The notes: generated by a model not told the origin, from the sequence alone. DNA of 64,000 nucleotides from CBDCYH01 sp965224105 (GCA_965224105.1 CBDCYH010000002.1:496001-560000); one strand, 5' to 3'. Shown: positions 18,217 to 27,569, numbered from the stretch's first letter. Numbers and translations are program-made.

Positions 18217-21200
18217 ATGGTAGCGATGGATCGTCAGGTAAGATTGTTGTGCGTGCTGATCCTGACGTGCGTAGTCGTCCCAATTGGTGCGTTCGGCCAA
18301 CCGGTTGCAAATAGCGATTCAGATTCTTTATACGCGGCCGGTATTGCTTCTTACTCGGATGGCGACATCCCGGCAGCGATTGAGTACCTCGAGCGAGCTG
18401 CAAGCGTATTCGATAGATCAGATTCCACAGATTCCAGTGAGCTGGCGTTTGCAAATATCCTTAACGACCTCGGATACATTCTCACTGACGACGGAAATTA
18501 TCCTGCAGCTGAGGTCAGCCTCCTGGAAGCCCTCGCAATTCGAGAGCAACGAGCTCATCCCGATTCACTGGACGTGGGCGATACACAGGAAAGCCTCGCC
18601 CGACTGTATCTCCGTTGGGACAAGTTAGAGGAATCGCTGGAGGCATATAAACACTCGGATCGGTCTTACGCAAACTACTTTGGTAAACAGTCAGCAAGTT
18701 TTGCTGACTATAAGAACCGACAGGGACTCGAGTTCTTTAACAAAGAGTTGTACGAGCATGCACTTCGAAATTTCTTGGAATCTGAAAGTGCAATCGAGAC
18801 AGAGGCTGTCGGCTCACCGTATCATCTGTTAATTGCTGGCAACGTAGCGACGACGTTGGAACAGCTTGAGAGATATGATGATTCGGTACGGCAGTCCGTG
18901 AAGATTGTCTCGATTGCAGTGGAGCATTCCGACACAAGCACAGTCGAATTCGCAAACGTGCTGCGCCAAGCCGGACGCGTGGGCGTACTGGCTGGGGATT
19001 CTTCGGCGCACGCATATCTAAAGAGATACGTAGCCACGATCCGAAATGTTTTTGGCGATGGGATTGAAGCAGGCAATGCGCTCTCCGCGGTAGCCAAAAT
19101 TTACGAAGGTGCGCAAATTCCTGATAGAGCAGGAGAGGCGTATGCGAGCGCGTTAGAACAGTTCGAGAAGGATCCGGGCAAAGAATCGACCGACTATACC
19201 ATCACCCTCGCCAGTTTAGCAATGTCAAAATCTAACTTGCCCGACCACGAGGCGGCGTTTGAACTGTACAAACAGTTGGTACCCCTTACTGTGGCAGTGT
19301 TTGACACAGCTGCGGCCGACTACAAAATCATCCACAGTAAAATGGTGCTGGCCGCGACGGGCCTTGCCGATGAGCTTACCAGTGTCGGGGAATACGAAAA
19401 GATGGTGATGCTCTTTCAAAATGCATTGCAGATGCAGCATCTGATGTACGGGCCGAAAAGCGACTACTATTCCGATTTCACGTACCACCTGGGAAACGTG
19501 TTTTTTGCAATTGCAGATACCACTGCTGGGTTAGAGCAGTTAGAAATATCTCTTCAACTTGAAACCGAGATGAGGGGCAGTCTACATCCAGAAGTTGCCC
19601 TGGTTGCGGCAAGGATCGGCGAAGTAGCGACTGAGTCTAATAATTTAAAGGTCGCCGAACGACACATACTCAAGGCCGCGGAAATCTACAGGAAGTCTCC
19701 TGAGCATCAGCAGGAATATGTCTCAACCCTCGACAAATTACTTTTACTCCGATTCAAGGAGAGACGTTTTGAGAATGCTCTCGAGGTAGCTAAAGAGCTT
19801 GTAGAAAAATCAAAGGAGGTCAACGGCGAGGAGGATATTAGACACCCCATCTACGTCGCTGCCGAGGCAAAATTGATGTTACGAACCGGCCTGGAGGGAC
19901 CTGCCGTCACCAAATTCGACGAAGCAATCCGGATTGAGAAAAAGTATCGAAGGGATCAACCCGATCAGTTGATTCGTCTCCTCAACGAGGGCGGCGACAT
20001 CATTTTTTACCTGGAGCAACACGAACGATCACTACCATACTATCAGGAAACTATAGCCTTGGCCTCCGAGACGGCAACGTTCAAATCGGCTTACCTGCAC
20101 GCATGTTATAGGCTGAAAGAGGCTTACACGATACTGGGGCGAAAGGAAGAGATTATCAGACTGACCGAATCGAAAATATCCTACTTGAAAGAGTTCGGAG
20201 ACAGTCAGGATGTGGCATGGGCATTAGTGGACTTGTCGGCAGCGCTTCGGAATAGCAACGCATTCGACAAAGCTGAGGAGGCGGTCCTGACAGCGCGACA
20301 GATTCTCACCGACGAGTTTGGTGCAAGCTCATTGAATGCCATATCAACCTATGCTGTCCATGCGACGATTTTGCAAGAATCCGGGCGCTACAAAGATGCG
20401 CAGGACCTGCTAGACATTGCGATACCGGTTATCGACTTGTTGCCTGAGGATTCGCTTTCCGAAGTTCAGCTTGTTGCGTTGGAAGTCTTCGGCACTACAC
20501 TTTATCACAGCGGGAGATACTGGAAAGCTCTCAATTATTTCCAAAAAGCAATGGAGGTTCGATCGCAGTCCAACGACGACAATTCGCGTGAGAGATATCA
20601 GTTTAGCAGAGATTATTTGACCGTAATGCAAACTGATATGGGGCGAGACCGCAAGGTCCAATATGCTATCGAAGCTCTCGAAGAGACCCGGCGCAGGTTT
20701 CCGGAAACCCACCCTGCAGTGTCATCAGTGTTATTGCTAGTTGCCGCCACCTACGTTTCTATTTCGGAATTGGTGAAAGCAGAGGAGTATTTAGATTTAG
20801 CCGAAGCCTCGAGGCACGGAAACCCGGAAACGGTCGAATCAGACTACCTCGATATTCGTTTGTGGCGAGCGACGATCAAAATGATTGAAGAGTATAATGG
20901 CGCCAGATCCGAGCAAGCCTTCTCTCGTTTCAAGGCTGAGTACAGATCCATCGCGGATGGCTATAAGCAAGTCACGCCTGTCAGTCAAAGCAACGTCCAG
21001 ATGGCTCTAACCTTCTTGTCGGTTTCTGCCAGAGTTGCCAAAGACATGGAAGCATATGTTCGATCCCTTGAGGAAATTAAACAAATTCTCATGGAAGAAA
21101 ATAATGATCCGCTTGGGACCCTCGTCGCAGAAGCAAACCTCGCCCGGGCCTACGCGGACCAGGGTAAATACGAATTGGCGGACTCAACAGCGGCCGACGT

Positions 21201-23166
21201 GGCATCTATGGCGATGGACGTTCTTGGAAAAGGGCACGCAACCACGGCAGAGGTTTTCGACAGAGCGGGAGCCGTATTCCTGCAAACGGGCAATCTTGGA
21301 GCGGCAGAGTCGATGCTGGTCAAAGCTGACTCCAGTACCGCCATAGCGCACGGAGAGGAAAGCATCCAACGCAAGGGCGTCCTGGCGCACCTGGCTGAAT
21401 TGTATCTTGCCAAAGGTGAATCGGATCACGCGGAGCGTGCCATATCCCGACTTGCGATGATAGCATCTCGATCATTGCAAGCATCGTTTCTCACGGCGAC
21501 GGAAGAGGCATTGTACGCGCTTGCAAAAAGTAGTAACGAGACCAGACTACCGGTAGAGTTGGCGTTAATCGATAGTTCCAGAACGGATTATGCCTATGAA
21601 TATGTAATGACGTACAAAGGAATTGCAACTCGAACGATTGCGAGCCGTCACCGTGGCCTGCGCGCTGTTGCCGAAGATCGCAATCTGGAACTTGCAATAA
21701 ATGAATTGCGAGACAGTAAGCAGGCTCTTGCCAACCTGCAACTTCGTCCCGTTTCACCGCAAAAGGCTGCAACCGTTCAATCGCTGAAGCAAAAAATTGC
21801 AGATCTCCAGAGCGAGCTTGCAGCGTCTACGGAGTTTACTATCTCAAACATTAAGACCGCGGATTTGCATGCTTCACTGGATGATTCATCCGTCGTTGTA
21901 GAATTTGCCCAAGTGGACCGGCCAAATAAATCAGAACGGCGTACTCACTACGTCGCATTTGTTGTTAGCAAGAATCAGCCGACCCGTTTGGTCGATCTGG
22001 GCAGGGCGGCCCGCATCGATGACCTGATCGCCGAATACACCGAAACCCTCGACTACGCCCGGCAAGACTTTGCCCGCGGCGATGATGAGCAGGATCTCGA
22101 AGAGGTGATTGTCGACATCGGAGCTGAGTTGTACGAAGAGCTGTTTGCAGGAATCGCGGAGTTCCTGGAGCCTGGAGTCAAATTGTTCATCGCTGCCGAT
22201 GGCGAGCTCAATAGAATTCCCATGGGAGCACTCGTGGACGATGATGGCAGGTACCTTATAGAGTCACACCAGATTTCCTACCTGACCTCGGGAAGAGACC
22301 TGATCGAAAACACGAATGCCTCTGGCACAGGTACGGTAGTATTTGCCGGACCAGATTACGACCTCGACGTTGTAGATCGCGAACCAACCGACAATTCCAC
22401 GAATGAGACTGGCTTAGTGTTGCGAGGCCCGACGCAGACAAGCGTTCGCGGAATGAAATGGGACCCGCTCGGCGGCGCGCTACTAGAGGCAGCAGATATT
22501 ACCTCCGCTCTCCAGGGATCATCCTTGGGGCCGGTAACCACTTTCACCGACACGCTTGCGCTGGAGACAACCTTCAAGAACGTATCCAACCCGGAGATTC
22601 TTCACCTCGCGACCCACGGTTACTTCCTCCCCGGCGGAACGACGGGAGATGTAGACGAACTTGGCGGCGACGCCACATCAGCCGATGTATCCAGCGGCGC
22701 TGCAGTCGGACTGGGTTTACTACGACAAGCAAGCAACCCTCTCCTCCGCTCGGGTATCATCCTGGCCGGAGCCAACAACATCGGCAACCAGGAGCGTAAG
22801 TCTGTCGAGGATGGCTGGGTGACCGCAGAAGAGATCACGCAGATGGATCTGGCTGGCACGCGCCTGGTTGTGCTCAGCGCATGCGAATCAGGGTTGGGCG
22901 ATATCAAGTCCGGTCAGAGCGTCCGCGGGCTCAGGCAAGCGTTCCAGGTTGCTGGCGCGCAAAACCTCGTCTCCAGCCTGTACCTCGTTCCGGATCAAGA
23001 AACCCGGGAGGCCATGCAACATTTTTACGCAGGCCTTTCGTCTGGAAACGATGTTGGCCAGGCGCTACACGAGGCGCAGCTTAAACTCATCCAGGACCGC
23101 CGCGCCGAGCACGGCGCTGCACATCCGTTTTTCTGGGCGAGCCTGATCCACGTGGGGACGGACTAG
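18217..23166 (+). CDS. exported TPR-CHAT protein 2 (tandem paralogue)
   Basis: A 1649-residue paralogue of the gene just upstream, beginning 4 bp after its stop; ATG at 18226 is an alternative start. Signal peptide about 1-28 (ending IGAFGQ), then TPR array, helical linker and CHAT domain with His1467 (LATHGYF) and Cys1556 (LSACESG). The N-terminal about 1240 residues are clearly homologous to the first copy but much diverged (perhaps 60-70% identical by eye, with many synonymous changes), whereas the C-terminal 407 residues are almost the same. The close spacing suggests translational coupling with copy 1. Confidence 0.9.
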   Translation: MVAMDRQVRLLCVLILTCVVVPIGAFGQPVANSDSDSLYAAGIASYSDGDIPAAIEYLERAASVFDRSDSTDSSELAFANILNDLGYILTDDGNYPAAEVSLLEALAIREQRAHPDSLDVGDTQESLARLYLRWDKLEESLEAYKHSDRSYANYFGKQSASFADYKNRQGLEFFNKELYEHALRNFLESESAIETEAVGSPYHLLIAGNVATTLEQLERYDDSVRQSVKIVSIAVEHSDTSTVEFANVLRQAGRVGVLAGDSSAHAYLKRYVATIRNVFGDGIEAGNALSAVAKIYEGAQIPDRAGEAYASALEQFEKDPGKESTDYTITLASLAMSKSNLPDHEAAFELYKQLVPLTVAVFDTAAADYKIIHSKMVLAATGLADELTSVGEYEKMVMLFQNALQMQHLMYGPKSDYYSDFTYHLGNVFFAIADTTAGLEQLEISLQLETEMRGSLHPEVALVAARIGEVATESNNLKVAERHILKAAEIYRKSPEHQQEYVSTLDKLLLLRFKERRFENALEVAKELVEKSKEVNGEEDIRHPIYVAAEAKLMLRTGLEGPAVTKFDEAIRIEKKYRRDQPDQLIRLLNEGGDIIFYLEQHERSLPYYQETIALASETATFKSAYLHACYRLKEAYTILGRKEEIIRLTESKISYLKEFGDSQDVAWALVDLSAALRNSNAFDKAEEAVLTARQILTDEFGASSLNAISTYAVHATILQESGRYKDAQDLLDIAIPVIDLLPEDSLSEVQLVALEVFGTTLYHSGRYWKALNYFQKAMEVRSQSNDDNSRERYQFSRDYLTVMQTDMGRDRKVQYAIEALEETRRRFPETHPAVSSVLLLVAATYVSISELVKAEEYLDLAEASRHGNPETVESDYLDIRLWRATIKMIEEYNGARSEQAFSRFKAEYRSIADGYKQVTPVSQSNVQMALTFLSVSARVAKDMEAYVRSLEEIKQILMEENNDPLGTLVAEANLARAYADQGKYELADSTAADVASMAMDVLGKGHATTAEVFDRAGAVFLQTGNLGAAESMLVKADSSTAIAHGEESIQRKGVLAHLAELYLAKGESDHAERAISRLAMIASRSLQASFLTATEEALYALAKSSNETRLPVELALIDSSRTDYAYEYVMTYKGIATRTIASRHRGLRAVAEDRNLELAINELRDSKQALANLQLRPVSPQKAATVQSLKQKIADLQSELAASTEFTISNIKTADLHASLDDSSVVVEFAQVDRPNKSERRTHYVAFVVSKNQPTRLVDLGRAARIDDLIAEYTETLDYARQDFARGDDEQDLEEVIVDIGAELYEELFAGIAEFLEPGVKLFIAADGELNRIPMGALVDDDGRYLIESHQISYLTSGRDLIENTNASGTGTVVFAGPDYDLDVVDREPTDNSTNETGLVLRGPTQTSVRGMKWDPLGGALLEAADITSALQGSSLGPVTTFTDTLALETTFKNVSNPEILHLATHGYFLPGGTTGDVDELGGDATSADVSSGAAVGLGLLRQASNPLLRSGIILAGANNIGNQERKSVEDGWVTAEEITQMDLAGTRLVVLSACESGLGDIKSGQSVRGLRQAFQVAGAQNLVSSLYLVPDQETREAMQHFYAGLSSGNDVGQALHEAQLKLIQDRRAEHGAAHPFFWASLIHVGTD

Positions 23167-23170
23167 GTGG
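21946..23170 (+). repeat. copy B of the 1.2-kb nearly identical CHAT-coding repeat
   Basis: Partner of 16992-18216, offset 4954 bp. Differences are scattered single bases, roughly 4% in the first 340 bp by eye and fewer later. See the finding on gene conversion. Confidence 0.9.
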
Positions 23171-23255
23171 TTGCCGGGTCAGCCTGAATTTGAACCAGCA
23201 TCCATGTCGTCACATGAGGTTCCGGAGGGTCTAATCTCCCTCTACAGAGCCAGGC

Positions 23256-23393
23256 TTTGGGAGATTGCCACACCGCTTCGCGGTTCGCAATGACGAGGTT
23301 TCTTTGGGAGACTGCCACGCAGATGTAACCGCTCGTAGTAACGAGGTTTCTTTAGGAGACTGCCACGCGGCTGTAGCCGTTCGCACTGACGAG
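23256..23393. repeat. three tandem units of a roughly 48-bp palindromic dispersed-type repeat
   Basis: Units start at 23256, 23303 and 23351. The shared pattern is TTTGGGAGACTGCCACG, a short variable palindrome (for example CGGCT-GT-AGCCG in unit 3, ACCGC-TTC-GCGGT in unit 1), then TCGCANTGACGAGG. It fills the gap between two convergent genes (TPR-CHAT 2 and the YegP-like gene). The form is that of REP-like intergenic repeats. The rest of 23167-23428 shows nothing else I can name. Confidence 0.75.
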
Positions 23394-23428
23394 CCGGCTC
23401 GAGGCCGACCCGCTCGCTCATCAAAATC

Positions 23429-23758
23429 CTAACACTGGTCGTCGATAGCGGCCCCGGGAGCGTTGCTCTGCACAGAAGCAATCCCCGCATCACGGGTGGT
23501 CGCATCAGCGTACATCTGGCTTGACCCAATTACTTGGCCGTTAGCTGCCTTCAAGACGAAGTACTCCTTCCCGCTGTCGGATGTCTTTCGCTCAAATTTC
23601 GAATCATCCGCAGCATTCGTCTTCACCGAGGCAATCCCATTTTCGGCGCTGGCTTTCTGCTTATAGCGCTCACTGGTCAACACAATCTGGCCATTATCCG
23701 CCTCCAGATTGAACATGAATTGATCGTCTGCTGTACCTTTTAGAACAAATTTTCCCAT
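23429..23758 (-). CDS. YegP/UPF0339 (DUF1508) family protein
   Basis: A 109-residue protein made of two repeats of the DUF1508 unit: residues 2-about 48 (GKFVLKGTADDQFMFNLEAD, NGQIVLTSERY, GIASVKTNA) and about 55-103 (YFVLKAANGQVIGSSQMY, GIASVQSNAP). The start is ATG at 23758 (MGKFVLKG) because the family begins here; the open frame extends upstream to 23905 without family similarity. Function of the family is not known. It is convergent with TPR-CHAT 2 and divergent from the YpfJ-like peptidase. Confidence 0.9.
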   Translation of the reverse strand: MGKFVLKGTADDQFMFNLEADNGQIVLTSERYKQKASAENGIASVKTNAADDSKFERKTSDSGKEYFVLKAANGQVIGSSQMYADATTRDAGIASVQSNAPGAAIDDQC

Positions 23759-23930
23759 TTTTACCAATATTTCGGTTGTCAAGAACTTCGACTCGTTGCG
23801 GAGTTTAACGAGTCGTTCTCGGCCAGTCAACGGGACCCCGAAATCTTGACTGGTTAATCTTATATGAGTACGTTTCAAAGGGTGCCCTGGAGGCGCTTGA
23901 TCCAATCACGCAATCATTTATTAGATAGTT

Positions 23931-24797
23931 ATGCGGTGGAAATCCGGTCGTCGTAGCGACAATATCGAAGATAGACGTGGCCAGAGGCTACCTGGAGGCG
24001 CCACCGGCATTGGCGGCGGGTTCGTTGTCCTGGCAATTCTGGCCTACCTGTTTCTAGGACGAGGAGCAGGAGATCTTGTCCAGCAGATTCCTCAGCAGCA
24101 GTCACCGCGAAATACGCCCAGGCAACAACCTGTTGACCGCGGCGACGATGAAGCGGCTGATTTTGTGTCAGTGATCCTCGCGGAAACCGAAGACACCTGG
24201 GAACAGCTCTTTGCCAACGCAGGCTACCGTTATTCCAAACCGACACTGGTTCTGTACGAGGACATGGTCCAATCGGCGTGCGGGGTTAACTCTGCACAGA
24301 CCGGCCCTTTCTATTGCCCGGGTGATCAGAAAGTCTACCTGGATCTGAGTTTTCTCCGAGAGCTGCAGCGGTTGGGTGCCCGAGGCGACTTTGCCTTCGC
24401 ATACGTTGTATCGCACGAGGTAGGACACCATGTGCAGACCCTGCAGGGGATTGATCGCGCGGTGCGTGCATACCAGGCACGCGTTCGTACTCAAGCAGAG
24501 CGGAATCAACTGCAAGTCCTGATGGAACTCCAGGCGGATTGTTACGCCGGACTTTGGGCGCGGAATGCACACGAGCGCCGGGGTATTCTCGAAAGGGGCG
24601 ACGTGGAGGAAGGGCTTAACGCAGCAGCAGCAATCGGTGACGACCGTCTGCAGCGACAGGCTGGTCGAAGAGTGCAGCCCGAAGCATTCACACACGGCTC
24701 CTCGCAGCAGCGCGTCGAATGGTTCCGCCGAGGACTCGAGACGGGACGGATCGATGCCTGCGACACGTTCGGCCAGGCAGGAGTGCGGCTTCAGTAA
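23931..24797 (+). CDS. ypfJ: YpfJ-type neutral zinc metallopeptidase
   Basis: A 288-residue protein of the family often annotated as neutral zinc metallopeptidase. The N-terminus MRWKSGRRSDNIEDRRG is characteristic, followed by one membrane helix (about 29-43, GGGFVVLAILAYLFLG) and a Gln/Pro-rich linker. The zinc motif HEVGHH begins at His162 (VSHEVGHHVQTL), and MELQADCYAGLWA downstream provides the third ligand region. The C-terminal FTHGSSQQRVEWFRRGLETG is also typical. The active site is probably periplasmic. The next gene begins 44 bp before this one ends, in another frame. Confidence 0.93.
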   Translation: MRWKSGRRSDNIEDRRGQRLPGGATGIGGGFVVLAILAYLFLGRGAGDLVQQIPQQQSPRNTPRQQPVDRGDDEAADFVSVILAETEDTWEQLFANAGYRYSKPTLVLYEDMVQSACGVNSAQTGPFYCPGDQKVYLDLSFLRELQRLGARGDFAFAYVVSHEVGHHVQTLQGIDRAVRAYQARVRTQAERNQLQVLMELQADCYAGLWARNAHERRGILERGDVEEGLNAAAAIGDDRLQRQAGRRVQPEAFTHGSSQQRVEWFRRGLETGRIDACDTFGQAGVRLQ

Positions 24798-25515
24798 CAA
24801 GCCCTGCAAAATCGTTTCGTGGAACATCCGCCAGGGTGGTGGGACTCGGGCTGAGGCGATTGCGAATGCGGTTGTCCGCGAGCAGGCAGATGTCGTCGTT
24901 CTTAGCGAGTTCCGTAACAACGACGCGGGCGCGCTAATCCGAATAAAGCTGCTCGTCTCGGGGTTTCGGCATCAATTCGTAAGCGGCGATTCCGGCACAC
25001 AAAACGGCGTGCTGATTGCTTCGAAGGCTCTCGGGTCGTTCACGTCATTTGCCAACCAAATCGCTGACTTCCCGCAGGCAATTATCCGTTTCGAAACGGC
25101 GCGGTGGGATCTGTACGGCATGTACTTGCCACATAAGAAGAAGCATTCCCTGTTTCCATTTCTGATTCATCAGTTGGAAACGCGCAGCCGTCCATCCATA
25201 CTCGTTGGAGATTTTAACACCGGGATCAACGGAATAGATCAGAAGGGTTCGTCTTTCTGGTACTCAGAGTATCTGGAGCAGCTGGCACAGAAGGGCTACA
25301 CCGATGCATTCCGACATTGTCACGGTGACGCTCGGGAATATTCGTGGTTCAGCAACAACGGCAACGGCTATCGTTACGATCACTCGTGGGTTAGCGATGA
25401 TGTGGTTTCCAACGTCGTGTCGTGCAACTTCGACCACGCCGTGCGGGAGGAGGGATTGTCTGATCATGCTCTTATGACGTTGGTGTTAGCACCAGAGTTG
25501 TCATCCCAGACTTGA
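24754..25515 (+). CDS. endonuclease/exonuclease/phosphatase-fold protein
   Basis: A 253-residue protein with the metal-dependent nuclease/phosphatase motifs in order: Asn24 (IVSWNIRQGGG), Glu52 (VVVLSEFRN), GDFNTG (about residue 155) and the terminal SDHALM (Asp-His). The fold covers exonuclease III-like DNases, phosphodiesterases and sphingomyelinases, so the substrate cannot be told. ATG at 24754 is chosen as it begins shortly before the first motif; it overlaps the ypfJ gene by 44 bp. The final residues and the stop codon are supplied by a palindromic repeat element (25500-25583). Confidence 0.85.
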   Translation: MPATRSARQECGFSNKPCKIVSWNIRQGGGTRAEAIANAVVREQADVVVLSEFRNNDAGALIRIKLLVSGFRHQFVSGDSGTQNGVLIASKALGSFTSFANQIADFPQAIIRFETARWDLYGMYLPHKKKHSLFPFLIHQLETRSRPSILVGDFNTGINGIDQKGSSFWYSEYLEQLAQKGYTDAFRHCHGDAREYSWFSNNGNGYRYDHSWVSDDVVSNVVSCNFDHAVREEGLSDHALMTLVLAPELSSQT

Positions 25516-25583
25516 TCTGGGATGCATGCAGTTTGTGCCGACCGTCACCGTTCCATGGATTCCGGCTCGGGGGCCGGAATGAC
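25500..25583. repeat. 84-bp palindromic dispersed-type repeat with GTCAT...ATGAC ends
   Basis: Two hairpins joined by a spacer: ATCCCAGA-CTTGA-TCTGGGAT at 25503-25523 and ATTCCGGC-TCGGGG-GCCGGAAT at 25559-25580, bounded by GTCAT and ATGAC. The form is that of a short non-autonomous mobile repeat or REP-like element. It lies between convergent genes and could also act as a two-way terminator. It overlaps the last codons of the upstream gene. Confidence 0.75.
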
Positions 25584-25597
25584 ACCAGGGAGTTAGA

Positions 25598-27460
25598 CTA
25601 ACGCACCGGCACAAGCTCCAGGATCCCCGACACAGGAACGGTGAACTCGTGCAGACCGGGTTCCAGAGAAACAACGCCCGAGGAATTCCGCTCACCTGTC
25701 GCATCCACAACATCAGCTGAATAATCTCCCATACCTTCTGCGCAACGCAACACAACCGCAGTCCCCGGTTTCCCATTTACAATATCAATCTCTTTCCCAG
25801 CCGCCTCCGGCCCAAGCGTAACAACTCGGTCATCGTACAACCCGATAATCCACTTGTCGTCCGTGCGTCCCTCCAGCACCGGATAGTTGAGCATCGGCGA
25901 ATGTGCAACGAACTCGCCGTCCAGTAACACATCCCTGTTGTTGATCCAGTAGTCCGTGTAGAAAGTCACCATCTTCTTATGATCTGCCGGGATATCGGCC
26001 AGTCGCACGGATATCTGCGGGACGGAAAACAAAATGTTGTTGTACTGCAGCGCGGCTTGCTCGACCGGCTCATCGTAGTGCCACATAATCATGTCCGAAT
26101 GCACTGCCGTCGACCCGGACAGTAACCGCAAGTCGGTCGTCCTCACCCGATTGGCGACGACCGCATTGGGCGCATCCCCCGCACGAAACATATTGCCGTA
26201 TTTGCGCATCAGCGGACCGATGTACGGTTGCCTGAATTCGACCATGATGTCCGGAAGTGTTTCTTCCAGCGACGACATGATGTCCGTCATCAGTTTGTCT
26301 GTCGCGGCATTCACTGATGCAAAGTCGCGGCCGTCCTCCGCCGTCAGCACGGTTTTCTCGTTGGCGATAAACCGGCCCATGAAGTCAAACTTGAAGCCAT
26401 CTACGCCCCAGTCCTCCACCGCGTCGATGTATGTTTGAATCAAGTGTTCACGCACCTCCGGATACCTCGGGTCCAGCTCGTACGCGCCCTGTCCATCCCA
26501 GTAGCGCAAAAACTTCCCTCCGAACTTTTCGAACACCTCCGATTTCTCACCGACGAGCGGAACAGCATACCACAGCAAGAACTTCATCCCGCGGTCATGG
26601 ATAGCCTGCACAAGCTCCGACATACGAGGGAGCCGTTCGGGTTTCCAGTCGCCGGTGTACGCATAGCCCCGGTTGCTGTCTAGCGTTTGCCAACCATCAT
26701 CCACGATGATTGCCTTGAATCCCAGCTCTCGTGCGGCTTCAACTTCTTTCACAAGCGCATCAAAGGAGACACTCTGGTGGTAGCTGTACCACGTTGAGTA
26801 CATCGGCATGCGAGCAATCTCTGGTACCTTTGCCGGGGTCATCTCCGGAAACACCTCCCACCACGTCGCGACATCCCCGAGTGAGGTATAAAAGGGCACG
26901 TCGCGCAGGTCGAAACGGATGTCGATTGTATATCGATCCACCGCTTTGTGCGGCTCGTCAAAGAGATTCACACCGCCATAAATGCGCCCATCTTCTTCAC
27001 GCACACCCGAGTACACGGTGGATGTGTTTAATGCATCTGATGTAGCAACTGTCAGACGATTGGTGTCATCCCTTCCGAGCAGCGTCAGAACGGGCGCGTT
27101 GCTTGCGAGCCTCGCAGTGACTCTGGACGGCCACCAGTCGGCATGGAGCTCTTTGCGGAAATAGCTTGACGTAGTCCAGTATCCGGCAACATTTCGCGAT
27201 GGCATTGACCACTTGAGTCGTATACTCGGTGGAGGTGCCTCGCCGCCGTCCGTCCGCAACGTTAGGCGGAGGATTACCAGGTCTTTCGCAACCGAGTTTG
27301 TCTCAACCTGTGCAGAAAAAGAGGACTCGCCGACCTCCGTCTGAACTTCCAGGAAGCCAACTTCTGTTGTGATACTCTGTTGTCCACTGGCCCAATGGGC
27401 ATTGAGCAGACCAATGGTAAACAATACAACAAAGAATGAGGTGGATCGTAACCGCATCAT
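25598..27460 (-). CDS. GH36-family alpha-galactosidase, exported
   Basis: A 620-residue protein with signal peptide (about 1-26, ending HWASGQ). An N-terminal beta domain is followed by a clan GH-D TIM barrel: ELGFKAIIVDDGWQ, KFLLWYAVPLVG, then GFKFDFMG with the probable nucleophile Asp359 and FRAGDAPN with the probable acid/base Asp429. The C-terminal part is a beta-sandwich. It would hydrolyse alpha-galactosides, or a related alpha-linked sugar. ATG at 27460 is preferred over the longer open frame to 27556 because the signal peptide starts there. It is the last gene of the minus-strand glycan block, 109 bp after the T9SS-sorted protein. Confidence 0.87.
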   Translation of the reverse strand: MMRLRSTSFFVVLFTIGLLNAHWASGQQSITTEVGFLEVQTEVGESSFSAQVETNSVAKDLVILRLTLRTDGGEAPPPSIRLKWSMPSRNVAGYWTTSSYFRKELHADWWPSRVTARLASNAPVLTLLGRDDTNRLTVATSDALNTSTVYSGVREEDGRIYGGVNLFDEPHKAVDRYTIDIRFDLRDVPFYTSLGDVATWWEVFPEMTPAKVPEIARMPMYSTWYSYHQSVSFDALVKEVEAARELGFKAIIVDDGWQTLDSNRGYAYTGDWKPERLPRMSELVQAIHDRGMKFLLWYAVPLVGEKSEVFEKFGGKFLRYWDGQGAYELDPRYPEVREHLIQTYIDAVEDWGVDGFKFDFMGRFIANEKTVLTAEDGRDFASVNAATDKLMTDIMSSLEETLPDIMVEFRQPYIGPLMRKYGNMFRAGDAPNAVVANRVRTTDLRLLSGSTAVHSDMIMWHYDEPVEQAALQYNNILFSVPQISVRLADIPADHKKMVTFYTDYWINNRDVLLDGEFVAHSPMLNYPVLEGRTDDKWIIGLYDDRVVTLGPEAAGKEIDIVNGKPGTAVVLRCAEGMGDYSADVVDATGERNSSGVVSLEPGLHEFTVPVSGILELVPVR

Positions 27461-27569
27461 GAACACAGCCAATCTGGTTTCTGCCAAAATAGGAATAGTA
27501 GGCCAAGGCCCGAAACGAAAAAAGGGTGGCCGCGATAGCAACCACCCTTTTATCAAGCGTCGATTGTCG

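Noticed and set aside
13257..23166. T9SS sorting tail on the TPR-CHAT proteins
   Set aside because: Both proteins end with the normal CHAT terminus (FFWASLIHVGTD); no sorting domain follows.
23256..23393. Possible CRISPR array
   Set aside because: Only three degenerate units placed directly end to end, with palindromes inside the units and no unique spacers or cas genes.
24168..24920. Minus-strand 250-codon open frame across the YpfJ and nuclease-fold genes
   Set aside because: It is antisense to two clear genes with conserved motifs and shows no family features.
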